A DNA stretch of 64,000 nucleotides from Corynebacterium sp. SCR221107 (GTDB lineage Bacteria > Actinomycetota > Actinomycetes > Mycobacteriales > Mycobacteriaceae): NCBI RefSeq assembly GCF_027886475.1, contig NZ_CP115670.1:1612001-1676000 (forward strand). Reading direction: 5' to 3'. A model generated the notes under the pieces. The model was not told where the DNA came from and made no database searches. It was given only the letters and a program-made list of their open reading frames with translations. Every line of letters begins with the position of its first letter. Position 1 is the stretch's first letter. The position numbers and the translations under genes are program-made. Shown here one piece after another: positions 50,042 to 60,982 of the stretch.

Positions 50042-50753
50042 GCGCTTTCCGCTTACCCCGGAACAAGCTAGGGATAAGCCTATCGAAATTGTTCGTCTGC
50101 GCGATAAAGTCGATCACTCCACAGAAACTAGGGCCGCGCTTCTCCGCGAAGACGGCAAGGGATGGAACCGCATCGGCATAAGCGTTCGTGCCGCACAAGA
50201 ATTGCGGGATGGTGAATACGTCAACCTTGGTGTGGGCATTCCTACCGAAGCAGCCAGCCACGTGCCAGAAGGAATTAGCGTTGTGCTGCACGGTGAGAAT
50301 GGAATCCTCAATATCGGCCCGTTCCCTACAGAGGAAGAAGTCAATGCCGATCTCATTAACCCAGGTAAGGCCACCACCACCCTGAAACCGGGTGGTGCCA
50401 CATTTAGCTCCTCAACGAGCTTCTCCATGATCCGCGGCGGACACGTCAACACCGCAATTCTTGGGGCCTTCCAGGTCTCCGAGCGCGGAGACATCGCCAA
50501 TTGGGGCATTCCCGGCCGCAAGATGAACGGCATGGGCGGTGCGATGGACCTCGTCAAGGGAGCACAACGTGTCATCGCCGTTCTCGAGCACACCGAGAAA
50601 AACGGCACCCCTCGCCTCCTGCATGAATGTACCTATCCGCTCACCGCAGCCGGAGTCGTCGAAAGAATCATTACCAGCGCCGCGGTTTTTGATGTCACCG
50701 ACGATGGCCTGAGACTCGTCGAGCTAGCGCCCGGAGTCACCCTCGAGACATAG
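50040..50753 (+). CDS. CoA-transferase subunit B (orphan, possibly truncated)
   Basis: A 237-residue frame whose residues 41-237 are a near-complete 3-oxoacid CoA-transferase B subunit: AAQELRDGEYVNLGVGIPT, the catalytic glutamate in LHGENGILNIGP, and SFSMIRGGHVNTAILGAFQVS. The first 40 residues are not family-like and overlap the broken 5' end of the thiolase by 2 bp. No A subunit gene is present, so a working heterodimer is unlikely unless encoded elsewhere. Probably a remnant of a PcaIJ or ScoAB operon. Confidence 0.65.
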   Translation: MRFPLTPEQARDKPIEIVRLRDKVDHSTETRAALLREDGKGWNRIGISVRAAQELRDGEYVNLGVGIPTEAASHVPEGISVVLHGENGILNIGPFPTEEEVNADLINPGKATTTLKPGGATFSSSTSFSMIRGGHVNTAILGAFQVSERGDIANWGIPGRKMNGMGGAMDLVKGAQRVIAVLEHTEKNGTPRLLHECTYPLTAAGVVERIITSAAVFDVTDDGLRLVELAPGVTLET

Positions 50754-50830
50754 CCGCGAATACCGAAGCACACTACTCGATTGCTGAAAACCTCATCCGA
50801 CACTAGGACAGGCTCGTTGAGCAAAAATTC

Positions 50831-50858
50831 AAGCGCCCCTTCTAAAAAGGGGGCGCTT
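50831..50858 (-). terminator. Terminator of the suf operon
   Basis: AAGCGCCCC pairs with GGGGCGCTT (50831-50858 including a loop of A/T and two G), between convergent genes. On the minus strand it is followed by GAATTTTTGC. Confidence 0.88.
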
Positions 50859-50866
50859 ATCATTTC

Positions 50867-51283
50867 CTAGACGCTAAACCCGAGCGCGCGTAGCTGCTCA
50901 CGTCCGTCTTCAGTGATCATGTGCGGACCCCATGGGGGCATCCACACCCAATTCAGCGTGAGCTTGTCCACCACGCCATTTCCAACGACAGCGGACTGAG
51001 CCTGATCCTCGAGGATGTCGGTCAGTGGACAGGCCGGAGAGGTCAAGGTCATGTTGACCTGCGCCTCGTTGCCGTTTTCGATCCAAATATCGTAAACCAA
51101 ACCGAGGTCTACGACATTGATGCCGAGCTCGGGGTCGATCACGTCGCGCAGATACTCTTCAACATCTGCAGCCTTGGCGAAGTCCTCGTCGGACTGGGGC
51201 GGACGCTGAGGCAACGTCTCTTCGGCGGCGTCGCCGAGCGAGGAGGTTACCTGCTCCTCCACCGGGGTGTTTTCTTCACTCAT
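50867..51283 (-). CDS. sufT: MIP18-type Fe-S assembly protein SufT
   Basis: A 138-residue DUF59 protein: VEEYLRDVIDPELGINVVDLGLVYDI, the Cys in SPACPLTDILEDQ (around residue 95) and WMPPWGPHMITEDGREQLRALGF. It helps mature or insert Fe-S clusters. The ATG at 51283 overlaps the sufU stop by 4 bp (ATGA), which decides the start against the longer open frame. Last gene of the suf operon. Confidence 0.92.
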   Translation of the reverse strand: MSEENTPVEEQVTSSLGDAAEETLPQRPPQSDEDFAKAADVEEYLRDVIDPELGINVVDLGLVYDIWIENGNEAQVNMTLTSPACPLTDILEDQAQSAVVGNGVVDKLTLNWVWMPPWGPHMITEDGREQLRALGFSV

Positions 51284-51726
51284 TTGTTCTCCAATGCTTC
51301 GGAAGCCGCTGCTTGGAACGCCTTCCATCCAAGCAACGCGCATTTCACGCGTGCGGGGTACTTCGACACGCCGGAAAAGGCGATGCCGTCGCCGATCAAA
51401 TCCTCGTCACCATCGTATTTGCCACGAGAGGTGATCATCTTTTCAAAGTCGCCTAGCTTGGCCATGGCATCGTCCACAGTCTGGCCAATGATCTCCTCAG
51501 CCATGACAGAGGTTGATGCCTGACTGATGGAACAGCCCTGGGCCTCATAGGAAACGTCTTCCACCGTGGAACCATCCTCCGACAGCTTCACTCGAAGAGT
51601 CAGCTCGTCGCCACAGCTGGGGTTCACGTGGTGGACCTCGCAGTCATGCGGTTCACGCAACCCCGCATACTGCGGGTTCTTATAGTGATCCAGGATAACT
51701 TCCTGATACATGGACTCGATATTCAT
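51280..51726 (-). CDS. sufU: SufU Fe-S scaffold / sulfur transfer protein
   Basis: A 148-residue zinc-containing IscU-like protein. Three cysteines are visible in NPSCGDEL, AQGCSISQAS and KCALLGWKAF, with the metal Asp in CGDE. It receives sulfur from SufS. Four-base overlap with sufT and 3-bp gap after sufS. Confidence 0.95.
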   Translation of the reverse strand: MNIESMYQEVILDHYKNPQYAGLREPHDCEVHHVNPSCGDELTLRVKLSEDGSTVEDVSYEAQGCSISQASTSVMAEEIIGQTVDDAMAKLGDFEKMITSRGKYDGDEDLIGDGIAFSGVSKYPARVKCALLGWKAFQAAASEALENK

Positions 51727-51729
51727 GAA

Positions 51730-53022
<1,293 letters not shown>

Positions 53023-53042
53023 TCAAAAGTAGTAAACGAAGG

Positions 53043-53141
53043 TGGGATACCTTCCCGTTACTCACGCATAACGCTTGCCTTACCCGGAAAAATTCCGCAA
53101 TGACAAGGCAAGCGAGAAGTGATGCGAAGGCCGGTATCCCA
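53043..53141. repeat. Large imperfect inverted repeat between sufC and sufS
   Basis: Left arm 53044-53089 and right arm 53091-53141 share GGGATACC/GGTATCCC at the ends and GCTTGCCTT/AAGGCAAGC (9 bp perfect) in the middle, plus CGGAA/TTCCG near the loop. It would fold into a roughly 45-bp interrupted stem in the suf mRNA. A near copy of the recurrent word (GCTTGCCGAAG) lies at 53195-53205. Confidence 0.7.
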
Positions 53142-53207
53142 ACGATAGTGCCGCAGCGGTCGCTGTAGCCGACAACCTAGCGGCTCAATTGTCTGCTTGC
53201 CGAAGTA

Positions 53208-53966
53208 CTACTTCAGGAAGCGGTCGTAGCCGTTGGCCTCCAGCTCATCGGCGAGCTCTGGGCCACCGGAGGTGATGATGTGGCCGTTGGCAAAAACGTG
53301 TACGAAGTCAGGCTGGACGTAGTTCAGGATGCGCTTGTAGTGGGTGATCATCAAGATTCCGCCATTGGTTTGCTCCTGGTAGCGGTTGATTCCCTCAGAA
53401 ACGATGCGCAGGGCGTCGACGTCGAGACCGGAGTCGGTCTCGTCCATCACCGCAAACTTCGGCTTCAGCAGGTCTAGCTGAAGTACCTCGTGGCGCTTCT
53501 TCTCGCCACCGGAGAAACCCTCGTTCACGGAGCGCTCGCCGAAGGACTTGTCGATGGAAAGCCGATCCTGGGCCTCCCGGACCTCCTTGACCCACTCGCG
53601 CAGCTTCGGTGCCTCGCCACGCACGGCGGTTGCGGCAGAGCGCAGGAAGTTAGCCATCGAAACGCCCGGGATCTCGGTCGGATACTGCATGGCCAGGAAT
53701 AGGCCGGCGCGGGCGCGCTCGTCAACCTCGAGCTCAAGGATGTTCACGCCGTCGAGCAACACCTCGCCCTCGGTGACTTCATAGCGTGGGTGGCCAGCCA
53801 GGGTATAGGCCAGGGTGGACTTTCCGGATCCGTTCGGGCCCATGATGGCGTGAGTCTCACCGGAATTGATGGTGAGGTTGACGCCCTTCAGGATCTCCTT
53901 CGGAGCGGCATTTTCATCGTTTGGGATGACCTGGGCGTGCAGGTTGCGGATTTCAAGAGTGCTCAT
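53208..53966 (-). CDS. sufC: SufC ABC ATPase
   Basis: A 252-residue cytoplasmic ABC ATPase that powers the SufBCD scaffold. Walker A is GPNGSGKST, signature GFSGGEKKRHE, and Walker B DETDSGLDVDAL. Two Met codons stand in tandem; I use the second (53966). Confidence 0.96.
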   Translation of the reverse strand: MSTLEIRNLHAQVIPNDENAAPKEILKGVNLTINSGETHAIMGPNGSGKSTLAYTLAGHPRYEVTEGEVLLDGVNILELEVDERARAGLFLAMQYPTEIPGVSMANFLRSAATAVRGEAPKLREWVKEVREAQDRLSIDKSFGERSVNEGFSGGEKKRHEVLQLDLLKPKFAVMDETDSGLDVDALRIVSEGINRYQEQTNGGILMITHYKRILNYVQPDFVHVFANGHIITSGGPELADELEANGYDRFLK

Positions 53967-54016
53967 CAAAGTTCTTTCAAGTCTATGGGTTAGCGGTGGG
54001 CTTGAGTCGTGCGCTT

Positions 54017-55207
54017 TTAGTTCTTTGCCTGCTTACCCTGCAGGCTGGCAAGCTCGGCGCTGACGCGGTTTTCCAGCTCTTCGCGGATCTCCGCAACGGG
54101 GATGCGGCCGATGACCTCGGAGAAGAAGCCGCGGACGATCAGGCGACGAGCTTCCTCTGGCGGGATGCCACGGGACATCAGGTAGAACTCCTGCTCGTCG
54201 TCGAAACGGCCGACGGTGGCTGCGTGGCCGGCGCCGACGATCTCGCCGGTCTCGATCTCAAGGTTCGGCACGGCGTCGGCGCGTGCGCCTTCGGTGAGCA
54301 CCAGGTTGCGGTTGGCCTCGTAGGTGTCGGTGCCCTGTGCGTTAGAGCGGATGAGCACATCGCCCACCCAGGCGGTGCGGGCTTCCGGCTTGTCAGAGTC
54401 CGGATCGGCCTGAAGCGCACCCTTGTACAGTACGTTGGAACGGCAATTCGGGACAGCGTGGTCGACGAGGAGGCGCTGCTCGAAGAACTGTCCATCGTCG
54501 GCGAAGTAAACGCCGAGCAGCTCCGCGTCGCCGCCGGGGGCGGTAAATTGCACGCGCGGGACCAAGCGCACGATCTCACCACCGAAGACGGCGGTGTTGT
54601 GGCGCAGAGTGGCATCGCGGCCCAACTGTGCCTGCTGGCCAGACAGGTGAACTGCGTCGTCATTCCAGGAGGCGTCGACGATGACGGTGAGCTTGGCATT
54701 GTCGCCCACGACGAACTCCACGTTGTCGGCGTGGGTGCCAGAGCCGGTGTAACGCAGATCCACCACGGCGCTGGCACCTTGCTCCACTTCCACGACCAGG
54801 TGGCCGAAAGAGGTAACCCCTACACCCTTGCCCTCGACGGAGATCACCACGGGCGCGGAGTTGACGCTGTCCTTGGCGAAGCCAATGTAGGTCGCCTCGC
54901 TGGCTGAGCTGAAAGCCTGTGCGCCTGTGCGATCGATGGGGGCGCCGGTGCGTCCCACGCGCGGATCGTTCAGCGCGACGGTCTCGGTGGTGACACCTTC
55001 GGCACCGCTCGGGACGGTGACGGACACTGCCGGAGTGGTGGCTTCGGCGAAGGTGCCGTCGTGAAGCCCGCGCAGGCGACGCAGCGGGACGAAACGCCAG
55101 ACCTCATCCTTGCCGTGCGGGACGGCGAAGTCCTCGACGTCGAAGGAACGGAACAGGTCACCCTTGGTGTTGTGGACCGTTGCGTTTTTCGGTTGTACGG
55201 AGGTCAT
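54017..55207 (-). CDS. sufD: SufD Fe-S scaffold subunit
   Basis: A 396-residue beta-helix protein forming the SufBC2D scaffold. It shows the SufBD core: RSNAQGTDTYEANRNLVLTEGARADAVPNLEIETGEI, with the conserved His in VGAGHAATVGRFD. The start MTSVQPKN at 55207 lies 4 bp after the sufB stop; the longer frame overlaps sufB. Confidence 0.95.
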   Translation of the reverse strand: MTSVQPKNATVHNTKGDLFRSFDVEDFAVPHGKDEVWRFVPLRRLRGLHDGTFAEATTPAVSVTVPSGAEGVTTETVALNDPRVGRTGAPIDRTGAQAFSSASEATYIGFAKDSVNSAPVVISVEGKGVGVTSFGHLVVEVEQGASAVVDLRYTGSGTHADNVEFVVGDNAKLTVIVDASWNDDAVHLSGQQAQLGRDATLRHNTAVFGGEIVRLVPRVQFTAPGGDAELLGVYFADDGQFFEQRLLVDHAVPNCRSNVLYKGALQADPDSDKPEARTAWVGDVLIRSNAQGTDTYEANRNLVLTEGARADAVPNLEIETGEIVGAGHAATVGRFDDEQEFYLMSRGIPPEEARRLIVRGFFSEVIGRIPVAEIREELENRVSAELASLQGKQAKN

Positions 55208-55211
55208 GAAA

Positions 55212-56657
55212 CTAGCCCACCGATCCTTCCATCTGCAGTTCAATTAGGCGGTTGAGCTCGAGGGCGTACTCCATCGGAAGCTCCTTGGCAATCGGCTCGA
55301 CGAAGCCGCGGACGATCATGGCCATGGCCTCGTCCTCGGCGATGCCACGCGACATGAGGTAGAACAACTGCTCCTCGGAAACCTGGGAGACGGTCGCCTC
55401 ATGTCCCAGCGAGACGTGGTCATTGCGAATGTCGTTGTAAGGGTAGGTGTCCGAACGAGAGATGTTGTCCACCAGCAGCGCATCGCACTCGACGTTGGAG
55501 GTGGAGTGGTGGGCGTTGGCGTTGATGCGCACCAAGCCACGGTAGGCAGCACGTCCACCGCCGCGTGCCACGGACTTGGACACGATGTTAGAGGAGGTGT
55601 AAGGAGCCATGTGCACCATTTTGGCGCCGGTGTCCTGGAACTGGCCTTCGCCGGCGAAAGCGACGGAGAGCACCTCGCCCTTGGCGTGCGGGCCGGTCAT
55701 CCACACGGCCGGGTACTTCATGGTGACCTTGGAACCGATGTTGCCGTCGATCCATTCCATCGTCGCACCCTCTTCGCACTTGGTGCGCTTGGTGACGAGG
55801 TTGTAGACGTTATTCGACCAGTTCTGGATCGTGGTGTAGCGGCAGCGGCCGCCCTTCTTGACGATGATCTCGACTACCGCGGAGTGCAGGGAGTCGGACT
55901 TGTAGATCGGAGCGGTACAGCCCTCCACATAGTGGACGTAGGCATCTTCGTCGACGATGATGAGCGTGCGCTCGAACTGACCCATGTTCTCGGTGTTAAT
56001 GCGGAAGTAGGCCTGCAGCGGGATCTCCACGTGAACGCCCTTGGGCACGTAAATGAAGGAGCCACCGGACCACACGGCTGAGTTGAGCGCGGAGAACTTA
56101 TTGTCACCTGCCGGGATAACGGTGCCGAAGTACTCCTTAAACAGCTCCTCATGCTCCTTGAGGGCGGTGTCGGTGTCGACGAAAATGACACCCTGGGACT
56201 CCAGGTCCTCACGGATCTGGTGGTAGACCACCTCGGACTCGTACTGGGCGGCGACACCTGCAACGAGGCGCTGCTTCTCGGCCTCCGGGATACCCAGCTT
56301 GTCGTAGGTGTTCTTGATGTCCTCTGGCAGCTCTTCCCAGCTGGTGGCCTGCTTTTCGGTGGAGCGGACGAAGTACTTGATGTTGTCGAAGTCGATGTCG
56401 GAAAGATCGGCACCCCAGGTTGGCAGGGGCTTCTTTTTGAACAGGCTCAGCGCCTTGAGGCGCTGCTCCAGCATCCACTCGGGCTCATTCTTCTTGGCGG
56501 AAATGTCACGGACGACATCCTCATTGAGGCCACGACGGGCCGCAGCACCGGCGGCATCCGAGTCATGCCAACCATAGTTGTAAGGACCGATGGACTCGAT
56601 GATCTCGTCGTCGGTGGAAGGTGCAGTAACACCAGGGTTTGTAGTCGCCTGAGTCAT
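55212..56657 (-). CDS. sufB: SufB Fe-S scaffold subunit
   Basis: A 481-residue scaffold subunit. The C-terminal core reads [35 protein letters not shown] with the conserved Cys in NVECDALL and a conserved Glu downstream. Cys residues in YVEGCTAP and KCEEGATM are also present. The start MTQATTN at 56657 overlaps the sufR stop by 4 bp (ATGA), fixing it. Confidence 0.97.
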   Translation of the reverse strand: MTQATTNPGVTAPSTDDEIIESIGPYNYGWHDSDAAGAAARRGLNEDVVRDISAKKNEPEWMLEQRLKALSLFKKKPLPTWGADLSDIDFDNIKYFVRSTEKQATSWEELPEDIKNTYDKLGIPEAEKQRLVAGVAAQYESEVVYHQIREDLESQGVIFVDTDTALKEHEELFKEYFGTVIPAGDNKFSALNSAVWSGGSFIYVPKGVHVEIPLQAYFRINTENMGQFERTLIIVDEDAYVHYVEGCTAPIYKSDSLHSAVVEIIVKKGGRCRYTTIQNWSNNVYNLVTKRTKCEEGATMEWIDGNIGSKVTMKYPAVWMTGPHAKGEVLSVAFAGEGQFQDTGAKMVHMAPYTSSNIVSKSVARGGGRAAYRGLVRINANAHHSTSNVECDALLVDNISRSDTYPYNDIRNDHVSLGHEATVSQVSEEQLFYLMSRGIAEDEAMAMIVRGFVEPIAKELPMEYALELNRLIELQMEGSVG

Positions 56658-57439
56658 GAACCGCTCCTTTCTTCGGGAGTTCTGGGTGAGTTTTTCACGA
56701 TAGGAGTGATGGGAATATTCGTAGTGCAAATGCCGTGTCCGTCGGCAATGGAGGCCAAAGGCTGGACATGATGGCCCAGCAGGCTGGCGATGACCTCATG
56801 TTCCGCCTCGCACAGTTCGGGGAATTCCGCCGCCACGCCGGCTATCGGGCAATGGTGTTGGCAGATTTGCACACCCTGGCCAGCGTTGGTGACGGTGGCT
56901 GCGTAGCCGTTCTTGCTAAACGCGTCCACCACGGCCTGCGCTGCTTGTTCCAGAGAGTCCGCGTCCTCATCGGCTGGCGTTTGCACCCCTGCTACTATCT
57001 GCGCTGCGCGTTTGCGGGCAAAGGCCTTGACGGCCTCATCCCCGCCCGTCTCTCGAAGCGTAGACAGTGCTTGGGCGGCAAGCGAATCGTAGTTGTGTCC
57101 GAAGTGGCCACGACCCTGATCCGTGAGCCTGAAGGCCTTGGCGGGACGTCCGCGCGCCTTTTCTCCTGCCACTTTTCGCGGCGGGGCTACTTCGGCGAGG
57201 CCTTCGTCGACGAGGATGTCTAGGTGTCTTCTGATTCCGGTGGCTGAAAGCCCCAAAACCTGGGAGAGATCAGTCGCTGAGCTTGCACCCCGTTGAAGCA
57301 GAAGCTGCATGATGTGCTTGCGGGTTTCGCCGTCGGTGGTGCGCGAATCGCCTGCATGGCTCTTGGCACGCCCGGCCACAGCTCCACCACCAGTCTGGTT
57401 GTGCGTTCGCGCTACCTGCGGTTTCGTATTTGCTGTCAT
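56654..57439 (-). CDS. sufR: SufR-type Fe-S-sensing repressor
   Basis: A 261-residue regulator. The N-terminal winged helix is visible as [42 protein letters not shown] (about residues 36-80). The C-terminal cluster-binding cysteines are [22 protein letters not shown]. When loaded with an Fe-S cluster such proteins repress the suf operon, which starts with sufR here. The ATG at 57439 follows AGGAGGTG by about 13 nt; GTG at 57463 or 57451 is possible. Confidence 0.93.
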   Translation of the reverse strand: MTANTKPQVARTHNQTGGGAVAGRAKSHAGDSRTTDGETRKHIMQLLLQRGASSATDLSQVLGLSATGIRRHLDILVDEGLAEVAPPRKVAGEKARGRPAKAFRLTDQGRGHFGHNYDSLAAQALSTLRETGGDEAVKAFARKRAAQIVAGVQTPADEDADSLEQAAQAVVDAFSKNGYAATVTNAGQGVQICQHHCPIAGVAAEFPELCEAEHEVIASLLGHHVQPLASIADGHGICTTNIPITPIVKNSPRTPEERSGS

Positions 57440-57488
57440 ATCGGGGATCTTCACCTCCTGCACTACTCAAGTCCTAACACCTTTAGAC

Positions 57489-57500
57489 AACACTAGTGTT
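57489..57500. promoter_or_regulatory. Perfect palindrome, likely SufR operator
   Basis: AACACTAGTGTT is a perfect 12-bp dyad 50 bp upstream of the sufR start. Read as CAAC-N6-GTTC it is one base from the cyanobacterial SufR consensus CAAC-N6-GTTG. Autoregulation of suf is thus likely. Confidence 0.7.
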
Positions 57501-57678
57501 CCTTAAATCTATTCCGCCTATCAACCCCCCATTTGCGCCAACTTTTCACACTCACATTTTTGAAACCACATTCCACCCCTGTGGCACCACTGCCTTTCAG
57601 CAGGTAGACGGCACCTTCCTTAGCGCGAGCCTTACCCTGCATGCCCCGTTTGAGTTCGAAAGTAGCCGTCGTTTTTTT

Positions 57679-57823
57679 GCTTTCCGACGCCTACGGTTCG
57701 CACTCCCCAATACAAGAATTCAAGACACAGAGGGCTCAGACGTTTCCCTGGACTTTGTCGTTAAAGAAAATCCGCGTCGTGAAGACTCGTCGCGCCACCG
57801 GGAAGCAGTTGGCGTCGGCAAGC
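57679..57823. repeat. Recurrent-word inverted pair, 145 bp
   Basis: GCTTTCCGACGCC (57679-57691, preceded by T7) faces GGCGTCGGCAAGC (57811-57823, followed by AGCAAAAA). The T- and A-runs at the outer edges extend the inversion. The inside resembles no gene I know. It could be a small mobile palindromic element. Confidence 0.75.
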
Positions 57824-58001
57824 AGCAAAAATGCGGCGAAAGACCGAAAGTGGAGTGGAAGAATCCAGCACCGCAGCAAACAACCCTCCTGCCCCTTGGA
57901 TTGGAGCGTTGAACAAACGAAGCGTATGCCACGTACCGATAGAAGGCTGCCCGTGAGGCGCTCGCCGTGCAATAACAGGTTCCTCGCTAGACTTGACCCT
58001 C

Positions 58002-59945
58002 GTGAAGTATGGTCCGAAGGCTTTGTGGAAAGCCCTAGTTGGGGAGCTGCCCCGCATGGGGCGGGCCGGTTCGCGCAGCTCCAGCCTGCACGCCTCCGAG
58101 GAGGATCTACTCTTTGTCACCGACCAAGAATCGGCTCGTGCCACCGAGGCTGAACCCGCCGCCGAGCAAGCCACTCGCACCACGCGCGCCCCTGAGGCAC
58201 AGTCCGGGAGATCCCCGAGAAACGAGGCATTCGGCACAGGAGTAGCCTCCCCGCCTTGTGGCGAGGACGCACAAGCCCTCGCGGACAGTGCAGCCTCCCC
58301 CGAAAACGGGCCAGTGAAGACCCCTTCCGGCGCGGATGCCGAAGCCCACACGCGCACTCGTGACCATTCAGAAAAAACTCCATCCGAGATCCAGGTAGTC
58401 ACACTTTCTCCATTGGCTTTCGGGCAATTGCGTCGATTCGCCTTTCTTCGGTGGACCGGCACCGTCGGGGCTTTACTCCTTGGAATCGGCGGGCTCGGCG
58501 CGGGCGCGCTACCGGTTGTTGATAACCCTTATACCCATGCCCCCTTCGGCTCCATCATGGGGCGCATGCTGCAGACATCGATGATGCTGTGCTTTATCGG
58601 CGTAGGCCTGTTGGTCCTTGCCTGGCTTGGCATGTCGGCCTTTTGTGGCGTGCAGTTTCGCCACAGAAGCCGCATTGATTCCGTGGTCAGCGTATCCATG
58701 CTGCGGCGAACCTTTATCGCGTGGACGCTGCCCATTGTGGTCTCGGCGCCGATGTTTACCCAGGATATCTACTCCTATCTCGCCAACGGCAAGATCGTAC
58801 GGCTGGAAATGGATCCCTATTCCGGCGGACCAGTGGACCTCTTGGGTACCGATGATCCCCTCGCGCGCAGCGTTCCTTTTATTTGGGCGCACTCCCCCTC
58901 GCCCTATGGGCCGGTATCACTGGGAATCGCGGAATGGATTTCGATTGCGACCGGCGACTCCATAGCGCTTGGGGTCATCGCCCATCGACTCGTCTCCATC
59001 GCGGGCGTGTCCATCGCCGCGTGGGCCATGTACCGACTCGCCAGACGATGCCGCGTACTTCCCCAGGCAGCGTTATGGCTGGGCATACTCAACCCCCTGA
59101 CGCTGCTGCATCTGATCGCAGGCATCCACAACGAATCCATCATGCTCGGCCTAGCGCTTGCTGGCTTCGAGGTCGGCCTCATCGGCTGCGATCGCATTCG
59201 GCTCGAGTTACATCGCAGCGGTTGGCTTCTGGTCGGCGCATCCGGGTTTCTCATCTCGTGCGCAGGCATGGTCAAGGTGTCAGGGTTTATCGGGCTTGGC
59301 TTCGTGGGCGTGGTGCTTGCCCGAAGCCTGCACGCGCGAGGCCAGCGTCGAGGCATAGCACTCATCGTCGCCATCGCAGTCCAGGCTGTCGTCTTGGTAG
59401 CCAGCATCGCGATCGTCACGATTGCCAGCGGCATCGGCATCGGCTGGATTACCGGACAAGGCGGAGCGGCGACAATTAGAAGCTGGATGTCGCTGTCAAC
59501 CTCGGTGGGTGTTATCTCCGGCTGGTGGGCCATGGTACTGGGCCTAGGTGATCACACGGAAGCCATCCTTTCATTCACGAGGTTGATCGGCGTCGGCATC
59601 GCGGTCGCTTTCATGCTGCGCATGCTCCTTGCCAGCTTCGCCGGGCGCATCAACGCCATTGGCGCGTTGGGGGTATCCACCTTGGTTTTGGTGATCTTCT
59701 TCCCCGTCGTACACCCCTGGTACATCCTGTGGGCCGTTTTCCCAACCGCGCCGTGGGCCAACCGCCTGTTTTTCCGCTTCGCCGTCGTGGTGTACTCGGT
59801 GTTTGTATCCTTCATGGTGCTGCCCCGCGGCATGGGGCTGCCGCCGGGCACGGTTGTCTCCATCTACGTCGGTTCACTCGCCGGATTCCTGTGTCTTATC
59901 ACCTTCGCGATGTGGATTAACCGCCGTCGGGGAATCATGTCCTAA
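58002..59945 (+). CDS. mptB: MptB-like alpha-1,6-mannopyranosyltransferase
   Basis: A polytopic polyprenol-phosphate-mannose-dependent glycosyltransferase making the mannan core of lipomannan/lipoarabinomannan. About 12-14 membrane segments follow residue 135; TQDIYSYLANGKIVRLEMDPY carries the acidic D of the first loop typical of GT-C enzymes. The first roughly 125 residues are hydrophilic, disordered and Ala/Glu/Pro/Thr-rich, longer than expected. I chose the GTG at 58002; the frame opens 9 bp earlier. It stands beside sufR as in C. glutamicum. Confidence 0.85.
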   Translation: MKYGPKALWKALVGELPRMGRAGSRSSSLHASEEDLLFVTDQESARATEAEPAAEQATRTTRAPEAQSGRSPRNEAFGTGVASPPCGEDAQALADSAASPENGPVKTPSGADAEAHTRTRDHSEKTPSEIQVVTLSPLAFGQLRRFAFLRWTGTVGALLLGIGGLGAGALPVVDNPYTHAPFGSIMGRMLQTSMMLCFIGVGLLVLAWLGMSAFCGVQFRHRSRIDSVVSVSMLRRTFIAWTLPIVVSAPMFTQDIYSYLANGKIVRLEMDPYSGGPVDLLGTDDPLARSVPFIWAHSPSPYGPVSLGIAEWISIATGDSIALGVIAHRLVSIAGVSIAAWAMYRLARRCRVLPQAALWLGILNPLTLLHLIAGIHNESIMLGLALAGFEVGLIGCDRIRLELHRSGWLLVGASGFLISCAGMVKVSGFIGLGFVGVVLARSLHARGQRRGIALIVAIAVQAVVLVASIAIVTIASGIGIGWITGQGGAATIRSWMSLSTSVGVISGWWAMVLGLGDHTEAILSFTRLIGVGIAVAFMLRMLLASFAGRINAIGALGVSTLVLVIFFPVVHPWYILWAVFPTAPWANRLFFRFAVVVYSVFVSFMVLPRGMGLPPGTVVSIYVGSLAGFLCLITFAMWINRRRGIMS

Positions 59946-59956
59946 ACTGTTTGTTC

Positions 59957-60976
59957 GTGACGCACGAGAACTTTAGCCCAGCACCAAGCGGGCATCGTGG
60001 GCAGATTCCTGTGGATTCGCGTGACAGCAATCAACTCGCACCGGCCCTGGTAATCAAAGACCTAGTAAAGACTTATGGCAACAAACAGGCCGTCGCAGGC
60101 CTGAGCTTAAGCGTCCAACGAGGCGAGATCCTTGCCTTTCTCGGCCCCAATGGCGCTGGCAAGACCACCACCATCGAGATCTGTGAGGGCTTTACTAAGG
60201 CAACGTCAGGACAGGTTCGCGTCCTTGGCATTGATCCCAGCCAACACCCGGATGAGGTGCGGCGCCGCATCGGCATCATGCTGCAAGGCGGTGGCAGCTA
60301 TTCCGGAATCAAGGTCGGTGAGATGATCAAGCTTGCCGCCTCATACAACGAGAACTCGCTCGATCCTGAGTGGCTGCTCAAACTTGTGGCGCTAGAAAAT
60401 GTTCGCAACACCACCTACCGGCGCCTTTCCGGTGGCCAGCAGCAACGCCTCTCGCTTGCACTAGCTCTGATCGGCCGGCCCGAATTGGTGTTCCTCGATG
60501 AGCCAACTGCTGGACTAGATGCCCAGTCCCGGCTTTTGGTGTGGAAGATCATCGAGAAACTCCGCGAGGATGGGGTCACCGTGGTGCTTACCACCCACCT
60601 CATGGACGAGGCTCAAGCTCTAGCCGACCGCGTGGCCATCATCGATCACGGCAAGCTGGTCGCCTGGGGAACCATCGATGAGCTTCGCAATAGAGGCGCA
60701 AAGACCCACCACCTCAACTTCTCCACCGCCACCGCGCTCGATCTCTCGCAGGATTTTACTTTCGAAGGTAGCTCCATCGCCGGGCTTCACACGCTCGGCG
60801 TCGCGGAGAGACGACCGTTGACCTACACGAGCAACAAGCCGGCTACCCCTGCGCTTATTACTGCCATCGCCACGGCCGCGAAGGCACAGGACGTGCTCAT
60901 TACCAATCTCGATTCCGAAACCAGCTCGTTGGAGGATGTCTTCTTAGACATCACCGGCCGCAGCCTGAGGAGCTAG
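59957..60976 (+). CDS. ABC transporter ATP-binding protein
   Basis: A 339-residue ABC ATPase: Walker A GPNGAGKTTT, Q-loop LQGGGSYSGI, signature LSGGQQQR, Walker B VFLDEPTAGLD, H-loop TTHLMDEA. The N-terminal 30 residues are hydrophilic and the C-terminal 90 form an extra domain, as in drug or polysaccharide exporters. Start GTG at 59957 is a choice. It is followed by the permease 6 bp later. Confidence 0.92.
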   Translation: MTHENFSPAPSGHRGQIPVDSRDSNQLAPALVIKDLVKTYGNKQAVAGLSLSVQRGEILAFLGPNGAGKTTTIEICEGFTKATSGQVRVLGIDPSQHPDEVRRRIGIMLQGGGSYSGIKVGEMIKLAASYNENSLDPEWLLKLVALENVRNTTYRRLSGGQQQRLSLALALIGRPELVFLDEPTAGLDAQSRLLVWKIIEKLREDGVTVVLTTHLMDEAQALADRVAIIDHGKLVAWGTIDELRNRGAKTHHLNFSTATALDLSQDFTFEGSSIAGLHTLGVAERRPLTYTSNKPATPALITAIATAAKAQDVLITNLDSETSSLEDVFLDITGRSLRS

Positions 60977-60982
60977 ATCATC

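Larger units (their letters stand above)
57440..58001. other. Divergent region sufR - mptB
   Basis: 562 bp. It holds the palindrome AACACTAGTGTT (57489-57500) close to sufR and a pair of recurrent words 145 bp apart (57679 and 57811). I see no convincing gene between them, although frames are open because of base composition. Confidence 0.5.
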
